Shown here: piece by piece, positions 25,801-33,269 of the stretch | Position numbering within the stretch: the stretch's first letter is position 1 | Layout of the letters: each line of letters opens with the position of its first letter | Assembly (NCBI GenBank): GCA_016795245.1 | Contig: JAEUIA010000106.1 | Span: 1 to 54,315, forward strand | Source: Planctomycetota bacterium | GTDB taxonomy: Bacteria > Planctomycetota > UBA1135 > GCA-002686595 | Direction: 5' to 3' | Length of the DNA stretch: 54,315 bases | The notes under the pieces: model-generated | Seen by the model: only the letters and a program-made list of their open reading frames with translations | Told to the model about the DNA's origin: nothing | Databases searched by the model: none | Translations under genes and position numbers: made by a program

Positions 25801-25850
25801 AGGTCACGTCGATGTTCCAGGCTTCGAACCGGGGCCCGTCTCGGAACTGA
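22842..25850 (+). CDS. M16-family zinc metallopeptidase lipoprotein (double M16 domain)
   Basis: A 1002-aa protein with a lipoprotein signal (MKLFLFSILGLALATAC, lipobox Cys17), a Pro/Ala-rich linker and two tandem M16 modules. The first carries the inverted zinc motif HFFEH (His98, Glu101, His102) and the third ligand Glu178 in FGEYSKG at the expected distance. The second module (from about residue 500) has no HxxEH and should be the non-catalytic half of the clamshell. It probably degrades peptides at the outer membrane or periplasm. ATG 22842 is preceded by GGAAAG. The 3' end overlaps the convergent ABC transporter gene by 47 bp. Confidence 0.93.
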   Translation: MKLFLFSILGLALATACSAPDTQMNTDAAQPARNSNASAPVVAPAQAVFPYAVQRARLRNGLQVLMVPMPSDGLVSYWSIVRTGSRDEVEPGVTGFAHFFEHMMFRGTEKLPGKAYDHIVNGMGADANAFTSDDMTAYHLSFASASLPKVIEIEADRFQNLKYTEDQFRTESGAVFGEYSKGRSSPYEVLDEAVRDVAFDKHTYKHTTIGFVADIKDMPNQFGYSMTFFKRFYRPENVVILVTGDFDPTETLETIKKNYGAWRPGYQEPKITPEPEQTAKRTVDIPFDGKTQPIVALCFKGPAFLPTDRTAMAAKLIGELAFGSTSPLYKKLVLEEQKVEGLGGSLDPTRDPGLWWIYAVVKDATAVRAVEAELWNTIADLKKTPIAAARLDAVRSHLRYSFLSNLATPSDVSESVARYIALTGDMHCIDRMFTTLATVTPEDVQRAAETWLREERCTVATLHTKGEAISALPVTEPQPAVAANTADPVAPSNGTRFSISDETRPLLRLDGDSVSQPSVLMPVAQDPTVSFRIWFQVGSQDDPVGKEGLAALTGALISEGATKKHAYDQILTLLFPLAANYGVSVDKEMTIVSGQVHRDHTGAFYELLLDAITEPAFAAEDFERLRDQAISGIENGLRYASGEELAKATLTETVFHGTPYAHFVDGTVDSLKSITLDDVRAFYAKFYTRDNVVIGLGGAYPRELPVRIKADLGVLPGGRPAHPASVKPAQPVRGRNLVLVDNPSAKGSSISMGIPIDLQRGTREFYALWIANSWLGEHRNSSSHLYQVIREERGINYGNYSYIEAFPRAGGRRMPPQGVARRQQMFEIWLRTISVRENTLFSLRAALREIETLVEKGLTREQFEFTKNFLKGYSSHYAESTYERLGYALDDRFYGLDSHLTQFKKMMNEITLDEVNAAIKKYMKVDDLMIAIVAPDAAELKALVVSGAPTPVVYPEGLTKPAEILAEDAKIQAWPLGIQSDDITIREVTSMFQASNRGPSRN

Positions 25851-27651
25851 CGTCGGTCGACTTCAACTCTTCGCCGGGGTTGACGAAGAGCTCACGCTCG
25901 AAGCGATACTGTCGATCATGGAGCTCCTTGTAGCGCCCGCCGCGCTCGAGGAGCTCCGCGTGCTTCCCGCGCTCGACGATGCGCCCGGCCTCGATCACGA
26001 GGATCTGATCCGCGGACCGAATCGTCGAGAGACGGTGCGCGATCACGAACGTCGTGCGGCTCTTGCGCAGGGCTTGCAGACCGTCCTGGATCAGTGCTTC
26101 GCTCTCACTGTCGAGGCTGGATGTGGCTTCGTCCAGGATCAGGATGCGCGGCTTCGCGAGCAGCGCGCGCGCGATGCCGACGCGTTGACGCTGGCCGCCT
26201 GACAACTTGACTCCGCGCTCCCCCACGATCGTGTCCAGGCCCAGCTCGAAACCTTTCGTGAACTCGTCGCAATGCGCCGTCTTGCAAGCCGCTTCGATCT
26301 CGGCGCGCGTCGCGGAAGGCCTGGAAAAGGCGACGTTCTCGGCGATCGTGCCGTCGAACAGGAAGTTGTCCTGCATCACGACGCCGATGTGCGAGCGGTA
26401 GTCGCGCAAGCGCAAGCCCGCGAGATCGCGCCCGTCCACCGTCACGCGCCCTGACAACGGTCGATTGAACGCCATCACCAGACTCACCAACGTCGTCTTC
26501 CCCGATCCGCTCGAACCGACGAGCGCCGTCGTAGTCCCAGCCGGTGCTGTGAGCGAGATGTGCTGGAGCACGGGCTTGCCCCTGACGTACTCGAAGGAGA
26601 CGTCTTCGAATGCGATATCCCCCCTCACGTGCGTCACGGCGTCGCGCGCTTCGTCGCCTTCGTCCTCGGTCTGCACGTTGCGCAACTCGCGGATGCGGTC
26701 CAGGCCGGCAAAGGCTTCGGTGATCTGCGTTCCGATCGAGGCGATCTGGATGACCGGCGCCACCACCAGGCCGATGAGGATCATGTACTTGACGAAGTCT
26801 CCGGTCGTCATCTCGCCGGCCAACATCGACTTTCCGCCGACGATCATGAGCAGGACACTGACTAGACCTACGACCGCCGTCGAGACGGCTGTGGTGGCCG
26901 ACACACCGGTCATCGAACGACGGATATTGTCGAACAGTCGGTCTACACCGGCTGCGAAGACTCGTTCTTCCTGCGGCTCGGCGACGTAGGCCTTGACGAC
27001 GCGCACGCCGCCCAACATCTGGTTGAGGCGACCTGTGACCTCGCTCTGGATCTTGCCGCGTTCACGAAACAGCGGGCGCAACACGCGGAAGGCCCAGGCC
27101 ATCGATCCGCCGAACACGACGAGCATCGCGAGGATGTAGAGCGTCAGCTCCGCGTTCATGACGAACAGATACACCAGGCTGGCCGCTGCAGTGAGGAGGC
27201 CGCCGACGAGTTGGGCGAGCCCCGTACCCACCAGGTTTCGGAGACCCTCGGCGTCGTTCATGATGCGCGCGATCAATACGCCTGTCTGGGTCGAATCGAA
27301 GTAGCGCACCGGCAGCCGCCCGACATGCGCCTGCACGACCTTGCGCATTTCGTTGATCGCACGCTGCGCAGCCACTCCCAAGACCTGGCTCAAGGAGTAG
27401 CTCGTCACCGCTTGCACGAGCGTCGCCGCGCCACAAGCGAGCGCGATGGGCCAGAGGAGTTCCGTCCTGTTCTTGCCGATGACCTCGTCCAAGAACGGCT
27501 TCGAGAGCACCGGGATCACGAAGCCCGCCGCGCGGCTCACGAGGATGAGCCCTAGACCGAGCGCGAGCCGCGCACGGTGCGCGTGGATCAACGCGCGTGC
27601 GTCTTGCCACGCGGTCGCGAGCTTGACCGGCTTCTTCTCGGCTTCAGCCAC
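25804..27651 (-). CDS. MsbA-like ABC exporter (fused TMD-NBD)
   Basis: A 615-aa half-transporter with six transmembrane helices (about 25-320) and an NBD. Walker A is GSSGSGKT (379-386), the ABC signature LSGGQ (483-487), Walker B ILILDEATSSLD with Asp507-Glu508, and the switch His lies in IAHRLST. All motifs are canonical, so it can act as a homodimer. Sequence style and the LPS genes in the window make lipid A-core flipping (MsbA) the leading guess; other exporters of this class look alike. The GTG start is 69 bp downstream of the S9 peptidase gene. Its 3' end overlaps the M16 gene by 47 bp on the opposite strand. Confidence 0.9.
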   Translation of the reverse strand: MAEAEKKPVKLATAWQDARALIHAHRARLALGLGLILVSRAAGFVIPVLSKPFLDEVIGKNRTELLWPIALACGAATLVQAVTSYSLSQVLGVAAQRAINEMRKVVQAHVGRLPVRYFDSTQTGVLIARIMNDAEGLRNLVGTGLAQLVGGLLTAAASLVYLFVMNAELTLYILAMLVVFGGSMAWAFRVLRPLFRERGKIQSEVTGRLNQMLGGVRVVKAYVAEPQEERVFAAGVDRLFDNIRRSMTGVSATTAVSTAVVGLVSVLLMIVGGKSMLAGEMTTGDFVKYMILIGLVVAPVIQIASIGTQITEAFAGLDRIRELRNVQTEDEGDEARDAVTHVRGDIAFEDVSFEYVRGKPVLQHISLTAPAGTTTALVGSSGSGKTTLVSLVMAFNRPLSGRVTVDGRDLAGLRLRDYRSHIGVVMQDNFLFDGTIAENVAFSRPSATRAEIEAACKTAHCDEFTKGFELGLDTIVGERGVKLSGGQRQRVGIARALLAKPRILILDEATSSLDSESEALIQDGLQALRKSRTTFVIAHRLSTIRSADQILVIEAGRIVERGKHAELLERGGRYKELHDRQYRFERELFVNPGEELKSTDVSSETGPGSKPGTST

Positions 27652-27720
27652 GTTGAGCTCGGCGCTTCACGCGCACGAACCTCGGGCTTCGAGCACGGGT
27701 GTGTAAGGCACGCGAGCAGC

Positions 27721-29787
27721 TCAACGGCTCGACGCAGGTTCGCTCTTCTTGGGAGCGGACTTCTGTGTCCATTGCTTGATCCAACCGATCACGGTGTCGT
27801 GCCACAAGATCGAGTTCTGCGGCTTCAAGACCCAGTGATTCTCGTCCGGGAAGTACAGGAACTTGCTGGGGATGCCCTTGCGTTGCAGCGCCGTGAACGT
27901 GCTCATGCCCTGTGTGTCGACGACGCGATAGTCGAGTGCGCCGTGGATGACGAGCATCGGCGTCTTCCAGTTCTTCACCAGTTCGATCGGGTTGTGCTTC
28001 GCGTATCCGGCGGGATTGTCCCACGGTGTACCGCCGTGCTCCCACTCCGGAAACCAGAGCTCTTCGGTGTCGAAGTACGCCATGCGCTCGTCCAGGTTGC
28101 CGTCGTGATTCACCAGCACCTTGAAGCGATCCGTGTTGCCCGCGATCCAGTTGATCATGTATCCGCCGTACGACGCGCCGAGCGCCGCGACGCGATCACC
28201 GTCGAGGAACGGGTATTTCGCGAGCGCGTAGTCGAGTCCCTTCATCAGGTCCTCGTACGGCGCGCCGCCCCAATCCTGATTGACCGCATCGACGAAGGCC
28301 TGGCCGTAGCCGGTCGAAGCGTGAAAATCGATCATGATCGCCGCGAAGCCTGCGCCGGCGTAGGCCTCGGGATGCCAGCGGTAGTGCCAGTGATTGCCGA
28401 AGCTGCCCTGCGGGCCGCCGTGGATCAGGAACGCAACCGGGTAGCGCTGCGCGGGATCGAAATCGATCGGCTTCACGAGGTAGCCGTACACGGTTTCGTC
28501 CTTGGCGCCCTTGAACGTGAACTGCTCGTAGTCGCCCAACTTGACGGCAGCGAGCTTGTCCTTGTTCTTCTGCGTCACCGCACGCACATTCGATCCGTCC
28601 AGCGCGCACGAGTAGATTTCGTCCGGAGCTTTGAGCGTGTTGAACGTGTAGACGAGTCGATCGCCTGCGACCGATACGTTGCCGAACGAGCCCTCGTGGA
28701 TCAGCACTTTCGCCGCGCCGTCTGAGACGTTGATCGCGAACAGCGAAGTCTGGCCGAGGTTGTCGGCTGTCGCAAAGAGCGACTTGCCGTCCTCGCTCCA
28801 GGTGATGCCGCGGGGCGAGCGATCCCACGCCTCGGTCAAGACGCGCGAAGTGCGCGTATTCCAGTCCATGAGCGTGACGCGCAAACGGTCGGCCTCGTAG
28901 CCGGGGCGCGCCATGCGCAAGTAGGCCAGCGTCTTGCCGTCCGGAGAAAAGCTGGGACTCGTGTCGACGGCGGCGTTGTCCGCCGTCAGGCACTTCGGCG
29001 CGGAGCTGCCGTCCGTAGGCACACTGAACAGATCCAGATTCGTCGTCCACATCATGTCGCGCGTCGCCTTCTGGCAAACGAACACGAGCGTCGATCCGTC
29101 GGGCGCGACAGCGATTTCCTCCGTGCCGCCGAACGGCTTCGTCGGCGCGTCACCCTCGAATCCATGCATGAGATCGATCGGATCGCCGCCGCCGATCGTC
29201 CACGCGAAGATGTGTGTGCGCTTCTTGTCAGCCCACGTGTCCCAGTGGCGGAAGGGCAGCGAGTCGTAGATCTTGGCCTTCACGAGGCTCTTCGCTGCGG
29301 CCTCGTCGCGCGCCGCTGTCTCGGTGATCACGCTCTTTCGGTCGAGGTCGGTGTACACGTCGAGCACGAGCGCGAGCCGCTTGCCGTCGGGAAACGGCAC
29401 GAAGCCTTCGACGTCGAGCGGGAGCTTCGTCAGTTGCTCCAGCACCATGCCCTCGAGCGTCAAACGCCAGATCTGCGAGCTGCCGCTGCGCGTCGAGAGG
29501 AACAGGACGCTCTTGCCGTCGGGTGACCACCTGCCGCTCGAGTCGTTCGCCGGATCACTCGTCAGGCGTCGCAAGTTCCCGCCGTCCAGGTCCGTGACCC
29601 ACAGGTCCGTGCGACCCTTGTTGGCTTCGATGTCGGTCTCGCGCACGGTGAACAGGACTTGTTTCGCGTCCGGTGACACGACCGGATCCGAAATGCGCTC
29701 CATCGCCAGCATGTCGTGCACCGAGAATGGGTGCGGATCGGCGGGAAGCGGCGGCAGAACGGCAAGGACGAGGGTTGTGAACAACAA
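27721..29787 (-). CDS. S9-family serine peptidase, secreted (acylaminoacyl/oligopeptidase type)
   Basis: A 688-aa S9C-like peptidase: a WD/beta-propeller N-terminal part (repeats such as DLWVTDLDGGNLRRLT and SPDGKSVLFLS) and a C-terminal alpha/beta-hydrolase. The triad is Ser539 (GASYGGYM), Asp619 (GALDYRV) and His651 (DENHWVL). I start it at TTG 29787 rather than at an upstream in-frame codon because a perfect AGGAGG lies six bases before it, and the new N-terminus is a short signal-like hydrophobic stretch (LLFTTLVLAVLPPLPADP). It should cleave short peptides outside the cytoplasm. The amino acid permease gene directly upstream fits peptide scavenging. Confidence 0.93.
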   Translation of the reverse strand: MLFTTLVLAVLPPLPADPHPFSVHDMLAMERISDPVVSPDAKQVLFTVRETDIEANKGRTDLWVTDLDGGNLRRLTSDPANDSSGRWSPDGKSVLFLSTRSGSSQIWRLTLEGMVLEQLTKLPLDVEGFVPFPDGKRLALVLDVYTDLDRKSVITETAARDEAAAKSLVKAKIYDSLPFRHWDTWADKKRTHIFAWTIGGGDPIDLMHGFEGDAPTKPFGGTEEIAVAPDGSTLVFVCQKATRDMMWTTNLDLFSVPTDGSSAPKCLTADNAAVDTSPSFSPDGKTLAYLRMARPGYEADRLRVTLMDWNTRTSRVLTEAWDRSPRGITWSEDGKSLFATADNLGQTSLFAINVSDGAAKVLIHEGSFGNVSVAGDRLVYTFNTLKAPDEIYSCALDGSNVRAVTQKNKDKLAAVKLGDYEQFTFKGAKDETVYGYLVKPIDFDPAQRYPVAFLIHGGPQGSFGNHWHYRWHPEAYAGAGFAAIMIDFHASTGYGQAFVDAVNQDWGGAPYEDLMKGLDYALAKYPFLDGDRVAALGASYGGYMINWIAGNTDRFKVLVNHDGNLDERMAYFDTEELWFPEWEHGGTPWDNPAGYAKHNPIELVKNWKTPMLVIHGALDYRVVDTQGMSTFTALQRKGIPSKFLYFPDENHWVLKPQNSILWHDTVIGWIKQWTQKSAPKKSEPASSR

Positions 29788-29793
29788 GGGAAT

Positions 29794-29799
29794 CCTCCT
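29794..29799 (-). promoter_or_regulatory. Shine-Dalgarno AGGAGG deciding a TTG start
   Basis: Minus-strand AGGAGG, six bases (ATTCCC) before TTG 29787. It argues for that start in the S9 peptidase gene and removes 22 non-signal-like residues from the longer reading frame. Confidence 0.7.
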
Positions 29800-29865
29800 G
29801 GTTTGAAGCTGTGAATCGTAGTGAGTTCGACGCCGAGGCGGTAGCGCCGGCAACGGAGCGTCGCG

Positions 29866-31179
29866 TCACGGTGCCTTGGATGCGAAGCCGACGTAGAGCG
29901 GCGTACCCGCCAGGACCACGAGGCAACCCCACATGCACGCTTCGGGGCCGACTCCGTACATCGTGAACAGCACGAACGCGAAGGCCAACATGGCCGTCCA
30001 ACGGATGCGGCGCCGCTCGCGCTGCGAGTAGCGGGACGCGTTGCGGCGCAGAAGCATCAACTCGGCCGCCGCGGAGAAAAGGTGCGGCCAGAGCGTCGTC
30101 AACACCGCCAGTTGCACGATGAAGTTGAACGCCTCGATCAACGAGCGCTGCAGAATGAGCGTCAACATCAGGCTCGCGATCACGGTGCTGATGATCAGCG
30201 CTGTCGCCGGCGTGCCGAAGCGCGGATGAATGCGCCCCAACCGAGCGAAGAACAACCCGTCACTAGCCGCCGACACCGGGATGCGACCGGCCATCAGGAT
30301 CCAGCCGTTGAGCGTGCCCAGTCCGGCTGCGATCGCGGCGAAACTGAGCGCCCATCCGCCCCACGGGCCGACAGCGACCTCAGCCGCGAGTGCGATCGGA
30401 CGCGTCGAGCCGGCGACGACGTCGTTCGGCAGTGAGCCCGCGACAGCCAACGCCGCCAGCAAGAACACTAGAGTCCCGACGAGATAGCCGATGATCGTGC
30501 CGCGCCCGATCGTGCGCTCGGGAGCGCTGACTTCTTCTGCCGGCACCGTCGCCGACTCGATGCCAGCGTACGCCCACACGACCAATGCAACTCCCAGAGG
30601 CAACGCACCAAAACCACGCGGCGCGAACGGAGTCAGATTGGCCACATCGAACGCCGGCAGCGCGAGCAAGGAGATCAGGAGCAACGGCACTATGTTGACG
30701 AACAGGATCGTGATCTGCAGGCGCGAGCTGCACTTCACGCCCAGCACGTTCAACAGACACAACGCCCATAGAATCGCTTGTGCGACGGCGAATTGTCCCA
30801 GCGCGCTCGCCGCCAAATCCGCGGAGAAACCCGTGATGTAGCCCACGACGCCGAAGGCGATCGCGGCGTTGCCGATCGTGGCGCTGAACCAGTAGGACCA
30901 CACGACTTGGAAGCCGACAAAGTCGCCGAACGCTTCGCGCGCAAAGACGTACGGACCTCCGGTGCGCGGCAACAATGTCCCGAGGCGCGCGTAGACGAGT
31001 GCGACGAACAAGTACCCGGCGGCGGTGATGACCCACGCGACCAGCGCGAGCGGACCGACTTCCTTCGCGAGTGACGCCGGCAACGTGTAGATCGACGTGC
31101 CGACCATGTTGCACACGATCAGCGCCACGACGCCCAAGAGCGACACTCCGCGGACGAACGAGGGCGGGCGTTGGTCCAT
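29866..31179 (-). CDS. APC-family amino acid permease
   Basis: A 437-aa permease with about 12 hydrophobic helices. The unwound helix I motif is MVGTSIYTLPASLA, and helix VI carries VVWAYAGIESATVPAEEV, both typical of the amino acid-polyamine-organocation superfamily. A helix-VIII-like segment (GTLNGWILMAGRIPVSAASDGLF) is also standard. The substrate is not predictable. It lies 78 bp upstream of the S9 peptidase gene and 30 bp downstream of the RlmA-like gene, all on one strand. A TATCCT hexamer 13 bases before the ATG suggests its own promoter. Confidence 0.92.
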   Translation of the reverse strand: MDQRPPSFVRGVSLLGVVALIVCNMVGTSIYTLPASLAKEVGPLALVAWVITAAGYLFVALVYARLGTLLPRTGGPYVFAREAFGDFVGFQVVWSYWFSATIGNAAIAFGVVGYITGFSADLAASALGQFAVAQAILWALCLLNVLGVKCSSRLQITILFVNIVPLLLISLLALPAFDVANLTPFAPRGFGALPLGVALVVWAYAGIESATVPAEEVSAPERTIGRGTIIGYLVGTLVFLLAALAVAGSLPNDVVAGSTRPIALAAEVAVGPWGGWALSFAAIAAGLGTLNGWILMAGRIPVSAASDGLFFARLGRIHPRFGTPATALIISTVIASLMLTLILQRSLIEAFNFIVQLAVLTTLWPHLFSAAAELMLLRRNASRYSQRERRRIRWTAMLAFAFVLFTMYGVGPEACMWGCLVVLAGTPLYVGFASKAP

Positions 31180-31192
31180 GGGTGCTCTGCGC

Positions 31193-31198
31193 AGGATA
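31193..31198 (-). promoter_or_regulatory. Putative -10 element TATCCT of the APC permease
   Basis: Minus-strand GCTATCCTGCG; the hexamer TATCCT ends 13 bases before ATG 31179. The same GCTATCCTGCG string occurs at 49025-49035 before another gene, which supports a shared promoter element. Confidence 0.4.
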
Positions 31199-31209
31199 GC
31201 TTCCGCGCG

Positions 31210-32031
31210 TCAGGCGCGTCGGCGGAAGCTCAGGATGGTGTGCTGGGTCGTGACGGTGAGGGCGGCTAGAGCCTGCAGCGCTTCGCGCTCGCGCGTCCGG
31301 CCGCAGCGGTAGGTAGCGAGCGCCAACTGCTCTAGACCGACTGCGTCGAGGTGCAGGCGATCGCGAGCTTCGAGACGCTGGACGAGTTCGAACTGAGCAG
31401 CGAATTCGACTGCGACTGCGCTCCCCCGGTCCTGGTCGCGCGCCTCACCCAGCACGGCAGTGCGCAACTCGACCAGATCGTCGGCACCCGGAACGGCGAC
31501 GACGAGCGCGGCGCCCGTCCGCAGAACGCGCGCGCACTCAGCTGGATTGCGCCGCCCGTCGATCGACAGCGCGAGGTCCAAAGTCCGGTCCTCGAATGGC
31601 AAGCGTCGGTCGGCGTTCGAGACGATCCACGTGATCCCGGCGTGGCGTTTCGCGGCCGCGGCGATCGCCGGGGTCGAGATGTCGATACCGAATCCCTCCA
31701 GTCCGCAGCGCGCAGCCAGCGCCGCGAGAATCGTTCCCTCCCCGCACCCGAGATCGACCGCGCGCGCACCGGCCCCGACCTCTGCCGCGGCGACCGCATC
31801 ACCCAGGACAACCAGAAGTTGCGCGCCGAAACCGGCGTCGAACAAAGCGCGTCTGGCCTGTACCGCCGCTTCGGAATCGCCGGGCGCAAGCGAACGTCGA
31901 TCCTGCGGCTGCAGCAGATTCACATAGCCCGAGCGCGCCACGTCGAAACTATGACCGGCTGTGCAGACGAACATCCGCTCGCGCCGTTCGAGCGCACTGA
32001 CGCAATTTCGAACCGTGCAAGCGAGGACCAT
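31210..32031 (-). CDS. rlmA: RlmA-like 23S rRNA guanine-N1 methyltransferase
   Basis: A 273-aa SAM methyltransferase whose N-terminus matches RlmA. A Cys-containing zinc-finger region (ACTVRNC, then VCTAGHSFD) is followed by the diagnostic AGHSFDVARSGYVNLL and a PGDS segment. SAM motif I is AVDLGCGEGTILAAL, with a later LPFEDRTLDLALS. RlmA methylates N1 of G745 or G748 in 23S rRNA and can influence macrolide or tylosin sensitivity. I start it at ATG 32031 because known RlmA proteins begin only a few residues before the first Cys; an in-frame ATG 72 bp upstream exists. The first finger spacing (C-x4-C) is looser than usual. Confidence 0.85.
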   Translation of the reverse strand: MVLACTVRNCVSALERRERMFVCTAGHSFDVARSGYVNLLQPQDRRSLAPGDSEAAVQARRALFDAGFGAQLLVVLGDAVAAAEVGAGARAVDLGCGEGTILAALAARCGLEGFGIDISTPAIAAAAKRHAGITWIVSNADRRLPFEDRTLDLALSIDGRRNPAECARVLRTGAALVVAVPGADDLVELRTAVLGEARDQDRGSAVAVEFAAQFELVQRLEARDRLHLDAVGLEQLALATYRCGRTREREALQALAALTVTTQHTILSFRRRA

Positions 32032-32490
32032 GAGCGCAGCGTGGCGTGCGAGGCGAGTATCAGCAAGGTGCTCGGTGCACGCTTCGCTTGCCGGCGCCTT
32101 CACGACGCCCTGAATCCAGAAGATTCTGTTCCAGGCACGGTATCTGAATTACAGGACCCAGATCCTGTTGCGGTCTCGACGCGCAAAACCGCCCGTGTCG
32201 ATCCCAAACCCGACAACTTCCCGAAGACCCGATCCAGATTCTTATCCCGACTCCATTCACCATCCCTCGCGCCCTGCAGCTGCTCGCAGGGCGGCAGACA
32301 CCCCATGGTACGAACGGTCAGGGCGGTTCTACCGAAACGCTACTCGCAGCAGCTGCCGCTCGCGTGAAGAATCGCCCGTTCGAGTGCGCGATGGGTGATC
32401 ATCGGCGATTGTCCCGGCCATGAACGACTCGGCCCGCACAGCGCTGTGCGGGCCGAGTCGGATCGAGGCATCGCAATCTGACTGCAAGGA
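32032..32490. other. Intergenic region, no gene seen
   Basis: Between the RlmA-like gene start and the DUF350 gene end I find no supported reading frame. It holds a small hairpin at 32270-32293 (8-bp stem, CGCCCTGC with GCAGGGCG) and the perfect 36-bp palindrome at 32425-32460. The promoter of the RlmA-like gene should lie at its left side, but no clear -10/-35 pair is visible. Confidence 0.6.
32425..32460 (-). terminator. Perfect 36-bp palindrome, probable terminator of the DUF350 gene
   Basis: An exact 18+18 inverted repeat with no loop (CGACTCGGCCCGCACAGC and its complement), 30 bp past the DUF350 stop codon. No T-run follows on the minus strand, so it is either a non-canonical terminator or an mRNA 3'-end stabiliser. 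A dimeric protein site is a less likely reading. Confidence 0.5.
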
Positions 32491-33081
32491 TCAGAAGATC
32501 AGATTCAACGCCCCCGTCACCGCCGCGCTGACCCCGCTCACACCGGCGGAAATCAGACCCGACGCGCCGATCAGGATGCCGGCGTAGACGATGCCGATCG
32601 CCGTGTTGCCGGCGCGGAATTCGTCCTTCTCATTGATGTTCTTGGTGAGCTTGTCCATCACCTTGAACGTCCACGAGATCGCGAAACCGGCCACGAACAA
32701 GGCGATCACGAGATTCACGATGCCGCCCAGCATGGCGGAAAGTCCGGCCGAAAAACTGCCGCTGACGAAGCCCGTGAGACCGGCGGTCATGGCTTCGACG
32801 CCGCCTGCGATGACGTTGACATAGGCGAACACCGCGCCGCCCGCGAGGAGCGCGACAGCCATGTTCTTCTTCTTGATCTCGGCCCAGATGTCGATGCCGT
32901 CGATCATGCGACTGACGATCTTCAGACCGTTGTTGATCGCGAAGCCGAAGATGATCAGCGAGATGACGAGTTGCAACGCGCCCAGCGCCAGTCCGATGAG
33001 GGCGCCCGTGGCGTCCTCCGGTGCGGCAGTGGTCGTGGTCGCGGCTTGGATCAGTGCGGGCGTCAGAGGGAGATTCAACAT
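32491..33081 (-). CDS. DUF350-family inner membrane protein (two DUF350 repeats)
   Basis: A 196-aa protein with about six hydrophobic helices forming two similar halves. The first half has NNGLKIVSRMIDGIDIWAEI followed by KKKNMAVALLAGGAVFAYV. The second has FKVMDKLTKNINEKDEFRAG followed by NTAIGIVYAGILIGASGL. The pattern of a hydrophobic helix, an Ile-Asp/Leu-Thr-rich loop, then an Asn-Ala-Ala helix is that of DUF350, whose function is unknown. ATG 33081 follows AAGGA and nine C residues in the mRNA. A TATACC hexamer (33119-33124, minus) with TTGCGG 18 bp upstream is a weak promoter candidate. Confidence 0.82.
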   Translation of the reverse strand: MLNLPLTPALIQAATTTTAAPEDATGALIGLALGALQLVISLIIFGFAINNGLKIVSRMIDGIDIWAEIKKKNMAVALLAGGAVFAYVNVIAGGVEAMTAGLTGFVSGSFSAGLSAMLGGIVNLVIALFVAGFAISWTFKVMDKLTKNINEKDEFRAGNTAIGIVYAGILIGASGLISAGVSGVSAAVTGALNLIF

Positions 33082-33090
33082 GGGGGGGGG
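33082..33090 (-). repeat. Homopolymer tract (nine C in the mRNA) between ribosome-binding site and start codon
   Basis: Nine consecutive G on the plus strand fill the whole spacer between AAGGA (33091-33095 on the minus strand) and ATG 33081. Gain or loss of bases would change the Shine-Dalgarno spacing and so translation of the DUF350 gene. It is also a likely sequencing-error site. Confidence 0.6.
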
Positions 33091-33217
33091 TCCTTCGAAT
33101 GGGTTTTTGGGGCAAACGGTATACAGGCCGGGAGCCGGCGACCGCAACGCCTCGGCCTTTGAGTCCGCAAATCGCCCCCCGAACGTGGCTGATACCGGAC
33201 GAGAAGCCGCGCTCTGC

Positions 33218-33223
33218 TAATCT
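33218..33223 (+). promoter_or_regulatory. Putative -10 element TAATCT of the DPP-IV-like gene
   Basis: TAATCT in GCTAATCTGCG resembles the GCTAnnCTGCG pattern seen before other genes. It lies 46 bp before ATG 33270, in the 188-bp divergent gap with the DUF350 gene. An AAGG lies near the ATG. Confidence 0.3.
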
Positions 33224-33269
33224 GCGCGCCGATCCTCGAACTCACGAAACCTTGTGAAAAGGCCCCCTC

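Noticed and set aside
32270..32293. Possible small RNA or riboswitch hairpin upstream of the RlmA-like gene
   Set aside because: Only an 8-bp stem, with no T-run, no clear promoter and no known riboswitch pattern.
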